Made by a program: the position numbers and the translations under genes. A stretch of DNA of 64,000 nucleotides from Endocalyx cinctus. Its lineage: Eukaryota; Ascomycota; Sordariomycetes; Amphisphaeriales; Apiosporaceae. The stretch lies in the NCBI GenBank assembly GCA_001600455.1, contig BCKC01000003.1:1994168-2058167 (forward strand), in the 5' to 3' direction. A model generated the notes under the pieces. The model was not told the origin of the DNA and made no database searches. It saw only the letters and a list, made by a program, of their open reading frames with translations. Shown here piece by piece: positions 9,070 to 18,663 of this stretch (position 1 is its first letter; every line of letters begins with the position of its first letter).

Positions 9070-11262
9070 TTAATTTCTACATCGGTCTATATACTTTGAA
9101 AACTTTTCCAACACAAGTCTTAGCTCTTTAGTAAACGGATCAGTACTAGTCTCCTTTATATGTCGCTTCCTTTTCTGCGTTGGACTATTATGATGTAATA
9201 GTCCTAACGGTCGACGATCGTAGACTTTTGCCCTCTCGAAATCGATAATCATGATAGTTCGAGTTTGCGTATCAAATAATATGTTCCGCGGTTCAGCATC
9301 GAGATGAAGGATACGTAATTGATGTAAACTTGCATAAGCCAATTCGATAGCACGGAGAGTACCAGGCACGCTTACTTGTTTGAGGCACTCGTATATAGGT
9401 AATCCGCCCCAACTGAGAAATAAAAAGTTCGTATAAACGCCGCAGTCATAATAATACGGGAGAACCAGATGTGTTATGCCGAGACAAACAGGCACATGTT
9501 TTCCTTGAATGGGCCTGAGTTGGCGGTATATGTTGCGCTCGTGTTTTATGCGAGAAAGATCTAATTGTTCCATGCCCTTTGCTACGAGAGTATAACCGTG
9601 AGAGGAAAGCCGCAGTTTGAAAAGCGCGCCAAGTGAGCCGGCTAAGTAGAGCGGGGCGCAATCCGCGTCGTGCCCGCGGTCTGTTGCGAGCTGGTCACGG
9701 ATAAGATGGATAAACTCTGATCGACTAATATGCTGGGGCTTGTGATCTTTAATGTTCGGACATGTTGTATCCATCGGCCTCCCGCAAGCCAATCCTAAAA
9801 GGCACTGTTGGGTACAAAAAGGCCGATCCTGTATCTTTTGTTTCCCTGCTTGGAGTTTCCGCTGATCTCTTTGGACCTCTGAGGCTTGATTTCCCGATGG
9901 TTTGGAAGGGGATTTAATAAGGTAGCCATGTTGGTTTGGAGAGGGGGAGGGGGGGCCACTCTGGTCGTCCTCGTCACTCTGGCAATCAGGGCTATCTTGA
10001 GGCGGCTTGCATCCGGAGCGTGTACGAATTGGCGACCGCTTAAAACCCTTCCATCGCTGGGGTTTGTACGCAGACGCCTTCTGTTTCTTGCTAGACTTTG
10101 TCGGAGGGATATCTTTCAGTACGTCGTCAACCTCGATATCCCAAGTATCGAGGTTAGCTGCAGCGTCGTGCCAGGATTCGGGAGGAGGTTCGATAAGGAC
10201 GGCTTGGAGGATAAAGGCAAAAACCTGAGATACTGCCGTACGATGGAGTCTATTCTCATCGTCATCCACAACGTCAAGGTTCGGTACAGATACGTAATAA
10301 TAAACGACAGCCGGATCTTCAGGAATAAATAAAAAAATAAAAACTTCTCCCGTGCAGATATATCCGTATTGGACGCCCTTGCCAATCATGTAGGAGAATA
10401 GTTGAGTTACGACCGCTGCAGCGAGCCTCCTTGAAGTAAACTCGAAGCTCTCGTCCTCTACGTGAATTATATCGCGCTCCGGACGGATTTCCGACTGAAG
10501 ACCTGTCCAAATCTCGTCCTTGCCTACTTTATGCGGTGGTTTATATTCAATAGCGACAAACGGCACGTTCCGCCCATGTTCGTCTTTGCATATACAAAAC
10601 TGGTCTGCGCGATTGCCCTTCCCTCTAGCTTTACGCCGACTTGTCTTTGGGATAGCTGGTGTTGCGGTACTATCATTGACAGATAAGGTCTTTATAGATT
10701 TAGAGATACTATCGTCGATGTTACCAAGATTTGTATGGCTTTCGAAGGTAATAGTCCCTCGCAGACCAAGACTCGACCTTAGAGGAGGATCGTTATATAC
10801 TTCTTCGAACAGTTTACTGACCGCATTCTCGACAGTATCGCGCTCGAAGTCTCGAAGACCGATCTCACTACTAATGGGACGGAGCATAGATATGACGTAT
10901 TCCAGCTGGTTAAGGGACGGAAATTTCGGTTGGGAGGAGAAGGAATGCCCATTAGAAAGTCGGTCCCAGATGGCTTCCTGCTTAGCTGCAAAGTCATGCC
11001 ATGGGACGATTCGTCGAGGAAATATTCGGCCAGTTGGGTTAGTCGGCTCGCCTTGTGTAGTCGACGAAGGATCGGTTATTACCCGAATGGAAAGGCTTAA
11101 TGAGTGGCATGCTTCGAGATATTGATTAAGCACTTGTGGTTGGGCTTCTTTGGCAAGTTCTTCGGCTTTTTCGCGTCGGCGTTGTTCTTCTTCGCGTAAA
11201 CGTTCTGATTCTTTAAGTTGGCGCTCTAAATCTAAAAGTTTACGTCTTAAATCGGCTTCCAT
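9070..11262 (-). CDS. Fusion of nuclease-like and protein-kinase-like domains, 730 aa
   Basis: Single exon. Residues 1-42 form a highly charged coiled coil. Residues about 215-350 resemble a PD-(D/E)XK nuclease fold: Asp221, then VAIEYKPPHKV with Glu239 and Lys241, then VVTQLFSYMIGKGVQYG and GEVFIFL. A Ser/Pro/Lys-rich linker follows. A Cys-rich stretch (FCTQQCLLGLACG, then CPNIKDH, about 482-507) could bind zinc. Residues about 540-690 look like a protein kinase: Lys562 in TLVAKG, Glu575, the catalytic-loop-like HLDAEPRNILFD (His653, Asp655, Asn660), and IIDFERAK in place of the DFG motif. Such proteins are multicopy in fungi and oomycetes, and some have been linked to Crinkler-type effectors. 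The link is by domain order only. Activity is unproven. Four palindromes lie just upstream. Confidence 0.75.
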   Translation of the reverse strand: MEADLRRKLLDLERQLKESERLREEEQRRREKAEELAKEAQPQVLNQYLEACHSLSLSIRVITDPSSTTQGEPTNPTGRIFPRRIVPWHDFAAKQEAIWDRLSNGHSFSSQPKFPSLNQLEYVISMLRPISSEIGLRDFERDTVENAVSKLFEEVYNDPPLRSSLGLRGTITFESHTNLGNIDDSISKSIKTLSVNDSTATPAIPKTSRRKARGKGNRADQFCICKDEHGRNVPFVAIEYKPPHKVGKDEIWTGLQSEIRPERDIIHVEDESFEFTSRRLAAAVVTQLFSYMIGKGVQYGYICTGEVFIFLFIPEDPAVVYYYVSVPNLDVVDDDENRLHRTAVSQVFAFILQAVLIEPPPESWHDAAANLDTWDIEVDDVLKDIPPTKSSKKQKASAYKPQRWKGFKRSPIRTRSGCKPPQDSPDCQSDEDDQSGPPSPSPNQHGYLIKSPSKPSGNQASEVQRDQRKLQAGKQKIQDRPFCTQQCLLGLACGRPMDTTCPNIKDHKPQHISRSEFIHLIRDQLATDRGHDADCAPLYLAGSLGALFKLRLSSHGYTLVAKGMEQLDLSRIKHERNIYRQLRPIQGKHVPVCLGITHLVLPYYYDCGVYTNFLFLSWGGLPIYECLKQVSVPGTLRAIELAYASLHQLRILHLDAEPRNILFDTQTRTIMIIDFERAKVYDRRPLGLLHHNSPTQKRKRHIKETSTDPFTKELRLVLEKFSKYIDRCRN

Positions 11263-11354
11263 AATAGGGAATAAAATATTAAAAAGAATAAAACGGTATA
11301 TTAACGATTGTAATTATATAAGGTAAATAAAACTATATGTTTATATTTTAGGAA

Positions 11355-11552
11355 CGACTTCTTGAGAAGTCGNTCGGTTTACTTTTTATTAGCTTAATCT
11401 TTTTATTCAATAAGCGACTTCTTAAGAAGTCGCTCGGTTTACTTTTTATTAGCTTAATCTTTTTATTCAATAAGCAACTTCTTNAGAAGTCGNTCGGTTT
11501 ACTTTTTATTAGCTTAATCTTTTTATTCAATAAGCNACTTCTTAAGAAGTTA
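11355..11552. repeat. 60-nt tandem repeat, four palindromes
   Basis: Four palindromes (CGACTTCTTAAGAAGTCG and variants) begin at 11355, 11415, 11475 and 11535. The spacing is exactly 60 bp, and the 42-bp spacers are essentially identical (CGGTTTACTTTTTATTAGC, then TTAATCTTTTTATTCAATAAG). Several bases are N, which indicates mixed or collapsed copies in the assembly. The array lies 93 bp upstream of the kinase-like gene's ATG. Confidence 0.9.
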
Positions 11553-11629
11553 CATAATTTTAAGTCATTTTTAATTAATAAAACGGTCTTTTCCGTTTCT
11601 TACGTTTCTTACGTTTCTTACGGTGTCTT

Positions 11630-11761
11630 ATATATTAAAAGTTATGCAAATTTATTCATATTTATCTTACGCAAAGTGGGTCAAGCTCAGGGTAGGCTCA
11701 GGCTAGGCTCAGGCTAAAAGCGGCATGGCTCAGGTTTAAGTCCTAATTTGATTTGAGTTGG
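11630..11761. mobile_element. Transposon right-end-like sequence
   Basis: The segment from TTATGCAAATTT through GGCTCAGGCTAAAAGCGG and CATGGCTCAGG to GAGTTGG matches 59541-59628 in order and motifs (TTATGCAAA, CTCAGG, TAAAAGCGGCATGGCTCAGG, CAATTTGAT, GTTGG). Both copies end in TTGG followed by TA. The inverted counterpart of the same motifs is seen at 58081 and near 28276. It may be the right edge of the element holding the protease and kinase genes, or an independent small element. Confidence 0.5.
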
Positions 11762-12324
11762 TAAAAGTGACTATACTGGTATTCATCATGCACGCACCGC
11801 TACCTGACGAAAATGCAAAGGTATTGAAGGCATACTTGTACAAGTATATCGATGTAACGGACGTAATGTTGAATGTAGTTATGTACGTACACGTGCCGGT
11901 TTTCGACAGGACCACGATACAAAAACTCCTGAAAAAAGGACATCCCAACATCTTCGCTTAGAACAACTTTTTGCGAATGTCACGTACGATCCGCCCAATC
12001 AAATTACAGTAGCTGTCACCTAGGCCATCAAATAATCATTACAACGCATGCAATTGGTATAATATTATGTATTGAGGTTTAAAAGTAATCCGTCTAGTAA
12101 AGAGGACGCGAGGTATCATGACAGCTAAGGAACGTGCTCATAACGCTAATGAAAAATTAAGGGGGAGTTACATTCGAGAGCAGAAAAAAATACAGTGTGG
12201 CTTTCTTAAATTACCCAGGAGATAACTAAGTTATCATTCGAGACAACTCAGCATCGACCAAGAAAACAAAAAGGAAAAAAGCCTGTACCCTTCTTTATTT
12301 TCTTTTTTGTTCCGTATTTTATTT

Positions 12325-14250
12325 TTATACTTTTTCTTCGACGGTATCGTTGGCGACCGCCTTGTTGTCGTCGTGCACGTGGTGCATCTCGGCCGCGAAA
12401 GTGTGGCTTGGCTTCCAGCTCGCCGACTTGCGAGGGGATACCTCCTGCATACACATGTCGGCCTGTTCGAGGGACAGACCCTTGAGCTCGGGGACGAGGA
12501 AGTAGGCAAAGTTAACGCTGAGGATGCAGAGGGATCCCCAGAGGAAGAAGACCTTGGGGCCGAGGTTGGCTCCGTCTTCACCGACGAGATAAGGAGTAAT
12601 GACGGCTGTTTTTGGTGAAATTTTTTTTTAGTTAGCTAGCTAGTTCCCTCACATGTGTATTCCTCTCATCTGCCAAGGAGACCTAGGGAAAGGGGGGAAC
12701 TGACCGATGATAGTGTTCCAGAACCAGTTAGAGGCAGTCGAAATACCAACACCACGAGATCGGATGGGCAGAGGGAAAGCCTCACCAACCACCACCCAGG
12801 CAGTAGGACCCTATTTACGTCGCAGAATTAGTAATTGTCACGTAGTATGAATCATCGTTAGAAAAGTTTTACTTACCCAAGTGCTAGCGAAGAAAGCAAT
12901 GTTGATGCTGATGAAGGCGATAAGAGCCTTGACGGCGTTGGGGTTGTTCGCCTCTTCGCGACCGGCAGTAACACCGATAATAGCAACGATGAACTGAGAA
13001 GCAATCATACCCAAACCGCCGCCGATGAGGAGGGCGCGGCGTCCGAACTTCTCGATGGTGAAGAACGAAATCGGCGTAGACAGCACGTTCACGAGCGTGG
13101 TGATGAGGGAGATCAAGAACGGGTTGCTAATGGTGCCGAGCTGCTTGAAGAAGGGCGGGCCGAAGTAGAAGACGAAGTTGATACCGGTAAGCTGCTGCAT
13201 GCACTGAAGACCGGTACCGAGGATGGTCCGGCGAAGGGGGCTGTTGCCGTGGGAGAGCGATCCCTTGAAGCAGGCCATCCACGAGCCCACGTAGGTGGTC
13301 TCGGGGATGTTTCGCATCTCGAACTCGTTGTTGGCGACGATCTCGGCGAGCTCGTCCTTGATGAAGTCGGAGTCGACCGGCTGGCCGCGGACGAAGGCGA
13401 GGGCCTTGGCGGCCTCCTCGATCCGGCCCTTCTTGACGTAGAAGCGCGGCGATTCCGGCAGGATGAACAGGCCGATGCCGAGGACGATGGCCCACAGGAA
13501 CTGCACGCCGATCGGGATCCGGTACGAGCCCGTGTCGTTGCGGTTCTGCGACGTGTACACGACCACGTTGGCCAGCAGGATGCCGATCGTGATGCAGAAC
13601 TGGTAACCCGACACCATGGCACCTCGGACCTTCTTGGGCGCGATCTCGGACATGTACAGGATGACGACGGCCGAGATGAACCCGACACCGACACCGGCGA
13701 TCAGACGACCGAAGACGAAGAGGACCACCTGGTCGGTGCTCGCGATCTCCAGGATGCAACCAACTACGAAAACGAAGCAGCCACCGATGATAGTAGGTCG
13801 TCTGCCGATGAAGTCTGCAATGTCACCACCGACGAGGGCACCCAAGAAGGTACCGAGCGACAGGATAGAGGTGAAGAGGGACGAGAGGCGAGAGGGGATG
13901 ACGAATGCCTCCTTGGACACGTTAATCGGCGCGCCAACGGTTCCGTCTCCGTTGGAGAAGCTGTAGTCGTATTCGTACCCGGTGTAGAGAGAGATAAAGT
14001 AGGGCATGGCAAGCACACCACCCATCCAACCTAAGAGTTGTCAGCTTAGTATGATTACGCGAGTAATACGATGGCGCAACGCAGCGCTCAAGCTAAGAGG
14101 GAAAATTTTTTTTTCTTAATTACCTGTGTCATAACCGAAGAAGATACCGCCAAAGGCAGCAAAAGCGCAAATGATATACGCCCGGACAGTGACGGGCGCC
14201 TCAACGCGCGACACGTCGGTCGTACCCTCGACGACAACACCGCCAGCCAT
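12325..14250 (-). CDS. MFS hexose (glucose) transporter, 555 aa
   Basis: Model: complement(join(12325..12605, 12705..12810, 12877..14030, 14124..14250)), four exons, in frame for 556 codons. It imports sugar across the plasma membrane by proton symport or facilitated diffusion. The protein begins MAGGVVVEGTTDV, has FFGYDTGWMGG in helix 1, GRRPTIIGG after helix 2, GRLIAGVGVGF, the sugar-porter motif LPESPRFYVKKGR (about 233-245), QQLTGINFVFYFG in helix 7, GPTAWVVVGEAFPL after helix 9, and VPELKGLSLEQ after helix 12. This pattern and length match fungal HXT/RGT-like and high-affinity glucose transporters. The substrate cannot be fixed from sequence. The C-terminal tail is short, so an Rgt2/Snf3-type sensor is unlikely. 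A TATATAAAA on the minus strand (14291-14299) lies close to the ATG. Confidence 0.92.
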
Positions 14251-17200
14251 TGTTACGTTCCGGCAAGCTTTCTTTTTCTTTCTACCTTCTTTTTATATAG
14301 TATCCTTCGCGAGGAAATGTAGTATCGCGGATGTAGATCCTTAACACCGGTCGTGGATAAGGCGGAAGACGTGCTTTTTAAGACGCGGTAGCGGAAGAAG
14401 GGAAGGGAGAGAGAAAAAAAGGAAGAGGTATGATAATTGGAGGCGTATGGCTCTGCATACTTATATAGACCGTATGCCGGGGGGCAAAAGGTAACATCTA
14501 TTCACTACAAAGGAAATACATAATATAGGACTCTTTTTGGAACAAGGCACCTTTAGTGTACAGACTCAATTAATTGGTGGGTCCCGATGGTAGGCAATAT
14601 GAGGGGGAAGCACATGGCACAAGGTACCCTTCGTCTTGGTCCTCGGTGGAGGGTACTGCATGGGTGGATGTATGTGTGTGTTTCTCAGCTGGTGACACGA
14701 GTAACTACTTTTCTTTTTCTTTTTTTTTTTTTCACGACTTTTTATTCACGGGAAAGTAATTCAGCATATGGTCCTTATACGAGGGCCCTTGTACTGGGTG
14801 TGGGTTTGGTACAGAAGGAAGGGGGTAGAGTAGAGAGAGGGAGAGAGTCTAGACTGGGAAGAAGAACGCTTGGTGCGGTAGAATGATCGGGATTGATTGG
14901 CCGTTTCCACCAAGGGGTCTCTGGGCTTATGGAGCAGGGGTGAGGAAAAGGGCCGTCTTTTAGCATTCCTGAGTAAGGAAGTATATGAGTATATGCGTAT
15001 CGTAAAAAATAATAATAAAAGAAAACTCCTTCTCAAATTGGCCGAGAATACGCTGCTCACGGTTTCGACTCGACCCACAGAAAAGCATCCGAAGGAATGG
15101 CTTCCATGCCCACCCTTACCTTCACAGTACTATGTAGTGTGGTAGGAAGAGATCGGTTACCCATAAAAAAAACGATTCCCCCAAGAAATGTTGTTTCTGT
15201 TACAACAATGGAGATTTGGGGAATGGATATGGGGCATGGAGAAGATGGGGGAGAAGGACCCTTCCTATTTTTTTTTTTTTTTTTTTTTGTCTCAGCTTCA
15301 CCCACTTTTACGGCGGACGCGAACACGAATTAGACATCAACTCCGAGTATGAGGAAGAGATGGATGGGACGAACCGGTGATAGTTTGTATTAGTTATGAC
15401 CACGGTTTATAGATGCTTGGAAAAGAGTAGTGGATGAGAAATATGTGTCAAAATGCATAAATATTATGTTTCACAAAAAAAGATAGATCTACATATGTGG
15501 CTTGCTGCTAGAGTAATATCATCATCTCATTATATAGTACGTATAAATTAATTCGGTTTCATCGTTTGGTATTGTATATAAAACACATGGCAGCACAGTT
15601 CCGTCCGCTAAGAGGGAGGAGAGGTACCATGCAAGTCATTCCTACTACAGTACCATGCCAATAAGCAGTAGTCAGGTAGTCAGTCAGGTAGTGTATATAC
15701 CCTAGTCGGGGGAAAAAAAGAAATAGAAGGTTTTTTTAGCTGTCAATCAGGATCGGAGGGTCAGGAAGTAGAGAAGTGGCAGAAATGGAGATATGCAAAG
15801 CAGGGATTGCAACCGACTTACGGCCGGCCAATTGCTGAATACAGCATGCTTGGACCGGCGTTGTCCTCTCGTTGACCCTCGGATATATTTCGACCAGAGA
15901 GGGAGGGAAAATAATAACCCCTTTTTTTTTTTCCCTTCGCCATTCCGGTTCAGCTTCTTTCCAAGATTCCTTTGATCATAATTTTAAGCCAACGTGACCA
16001 AGAAAAAAAAACGTAAAAGAATATCATGCTGCTCGGTAATGGGAAGTGATTTTTCCGACAACAAAAAAATGATAATCAGCTGATCGTAAGGCGCTTATTT
16101 GTTCCCGGTCTTTTCATACAACGATCCATTGCTCGGTTGAGGCATATTTGCTCCGTGTCGAATAAGAAGTGGCAATTATCTAGTGTTCTATCGTCAGGTG
16201 GCAGCCGATGAATGACGAGAAGAAAAAGAAAAAGAAAAAAACCAAAAAATTTATTGGCCAACAAAAGAAACTTTCTTCCCCAGAATGTATGTAGGATTTT
16301 GTTTTTCTTGAATACGGAGAGGCACAGGGGGGGCCAAATAGACCCGGGGGCGCAAGAAGCCTATTGAAAAAAAAAAAAAAGGTCAAGCGGGTTATTCCAT
16401 GGTTGCTGTTAGAACTTTTAGTCTTCCGAATCTAAATTTATTCCAAATTCTGAACAACGATTATTCGATTCGTCGGCTCTCATTGGTATAAGTGAAATCT
16501 CACATGGCTTTATCTTACATGGCTAGGAACTACGATCTACTAACGATATGTTCGTATGTGATGATCATGATTCAGATATGCGCATTATATGATGATAATT
16601 GGGTTATTAAGCGGTCCTTATAGGATTGACCTTCCTTTCCGAGAGTGCCCTTCTACGCGTCCTGATTATCGGTATTGTCAGTGGTTTTGTATACTTAAAT
16701 ATACTGACGATACAAGCACAATACAATATAATAAATACGATAATGCTACAATGTAGATCCTTTTAAGTATATTTAGGGTTTAGATGATTTAGAGATAATG
16801 GAGATTCATCTGGGGATCCATCCGGGGGGATCTTCTATTTGAGGGGGGAGAATTAGGCTCGAATTGAGTATAATTAATGGACCCTTTTTTGGGTCATTAG
16901 GTATCTTTTTGTGGTATGTTATATATTTATAGTGAGATCCTCCTTACTTGGTACATATTAACAGTACATTATTACACTAACTGCTTAAGTACTTAGTATA
17001 CTACATTTACCTATGTGTAGGGAGTAAGATATACCTAACTTAGTACTGTACATAGGCTAGGTACTACCTAAATACGGATACTAACTAGTATTATTATACA
17101 CTAGTGCGCTGTAACCGACCTTCCCCCAAATTCCCCACATCTTATTTCTCCAGTAAATCTCTTCAACATTTATTTTCACGTACATCCACATCTCTAAAAG

Positions 17201-17544
17201 TGTCCTACACATTATCTTCAAAAGAAAATGTGACCTTTCGGACCATGTTTTCCTGCGACCTGCCGCCCTGAAAAAAAGCCTTGGAATTTCGCCTGGCTCA
17301 TAATCGGGCCGAACCCTTCTTTTTTTTTCCATTCGGCCATCTTGAATTTTTGGGTTTCTTTTTTATCACATTTACTATGTGCACATATCCATAATGTAGT
17401 ACCTTCATATACCTAAGTGTCGTCTGTCTAGTTTAGGCTATCAGATATAAACGTTGATGTATTCGCTAAGTATCCATTATCAATGAATTAATCTGAATTT
17501 ATTTCCGACGCCGAGTATACTAAATATGGTATATTGGCTTTATT

Positions 17545-17583
<39 letters not shown>

Positions 17584-18663
17584 TTTCGGCCCATATGCGG
17601 TCATGTTCGGCTCTTAGACCTTAACCGCCAATAGCCTCTCTCGTCTGCTACCCACCTACTATTAGAAGTTGGCTAAGTAAACACACAATTCTATGTACAT
17701 GCAGCGTTCATGTAGTATAGTGTAGTGTAATGTAGTAGCTAAAGAGGGCTTGCCAACCTCGTGGGATCGTCGTGACCAATTTTTCTTTGATTTCTTACCT
17801 TCCGGCCTACTTTTTCCCTTGTTTTTCCATTCACACGTACGCGCTAATTCCCGGTGAGCTGGTCGGGGTCAGCTCAGCTAACCTGCCTGCCTGCCTACCT
17901 ACCTACCCATATAGTCAATATATCCCCTATGGCCACGAGTTCCTACCGTACCATTACTCCATTCCCCCATGTCCACCGCATACATTATGTTACATCCAAG
18001 GATTGATGTTACGTGTGTTATTTATTATAATCCTTCTTTTTCACTTCGCTTCATCATTCCTCAGCGTCGCTAATATTACCTAGCTCATGCTTCTATTTCT
18101 TCCTTTGCACCCACCGCATGATTGTCTTCCTCTTCTCCCAACAAGCTTGAGCGCCGACGGAATGGCCGCCCCTTTACAAACATCCCCGTTTTACTCAACC
18201 TGGACTGCCTGGATCCAATCAGCCTCCTTTTTTATGGGCCACGATCCCTTCCTTGTAGCACTTGACCATCCCTACGGTGTACGGTGTGTTCCCGCCCCTC
18301 CAATGACAGATAGGCCACCAATCCGGGAAGGCCTTTCCCTATTCAATGTAATGTAATGTAACGGTAGGACTAGGCCTGTCTTGTGTGTCTACGCGCCTAT
18401 GTTCAGTAGTGTATAAGGTAGTTTAGTTTGCATCACCATGTCACACGCATTTAATCAAACATCACACTCGAGACATCGGGTAACACAATGCTTGCCTAAA
18501 ACGTATTACCCTGCATCTAGCCAGGGTCTCACCAACTTTGTACATCAGCTGTACTTCGTGGTATACTCAGAAACAGGCTCAATGCTTCCAGCGCTTCGGT
18601 TGCTCGGCTCACAGCATTACACAATGGAAAACCGGCCTCCTTCCCTTCTGTTCCGTTTCCAAT
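14251..18663. other. Long intergenic region, no recognisable gene
   Basis: 4.4 kb between the transporter start and the ABC-F 3' end. It holds many poly-T/poly-A tracts (for example 14719-14732 and 15271-15288), a CT microsatellite at 17548-17578 and a GCCT/ACCT run near 17882-17907. Frames of 60-126 codons on both strands are low complexity or lack any domain. No tRNA-like B box was noticed. Confidence 0.5.
17548..17578. repeat. CT dinucleotide microsatellite
   Basis: About 15 uninterrupted CT units between TTCTT and TTCTCTTTTC. Confidence 0.9.

Larger units (their letters stand above)
11263..12324. other. Repeat-rich, gene-poor stretch
   Basis: Contains the 60-nt palindrome array (11355-11552), three copies of TTTCTTACG near 11595-11625, and a terminal-repeat-like sequence ending at 11761. 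A 67-codon frame at 11758-11961 overlaps an opposite frame of similar length and shows no domain. The hexose transporter 3' end lies to the right. Confidence 0.5.

Noticed and set aside
11758..11961. 67-codon plus-strand frame
   Set aside because: Overlaps a minus-strand frame of similar length, has no domain and lies in repeat-rich DNA.
13249..14034. 261-codon plus-strand frame
   Set aside because: Antisense shadow of the GC-rich hexose-transporter exon; composition dominated by Asp, Glu, Arg and Gly.
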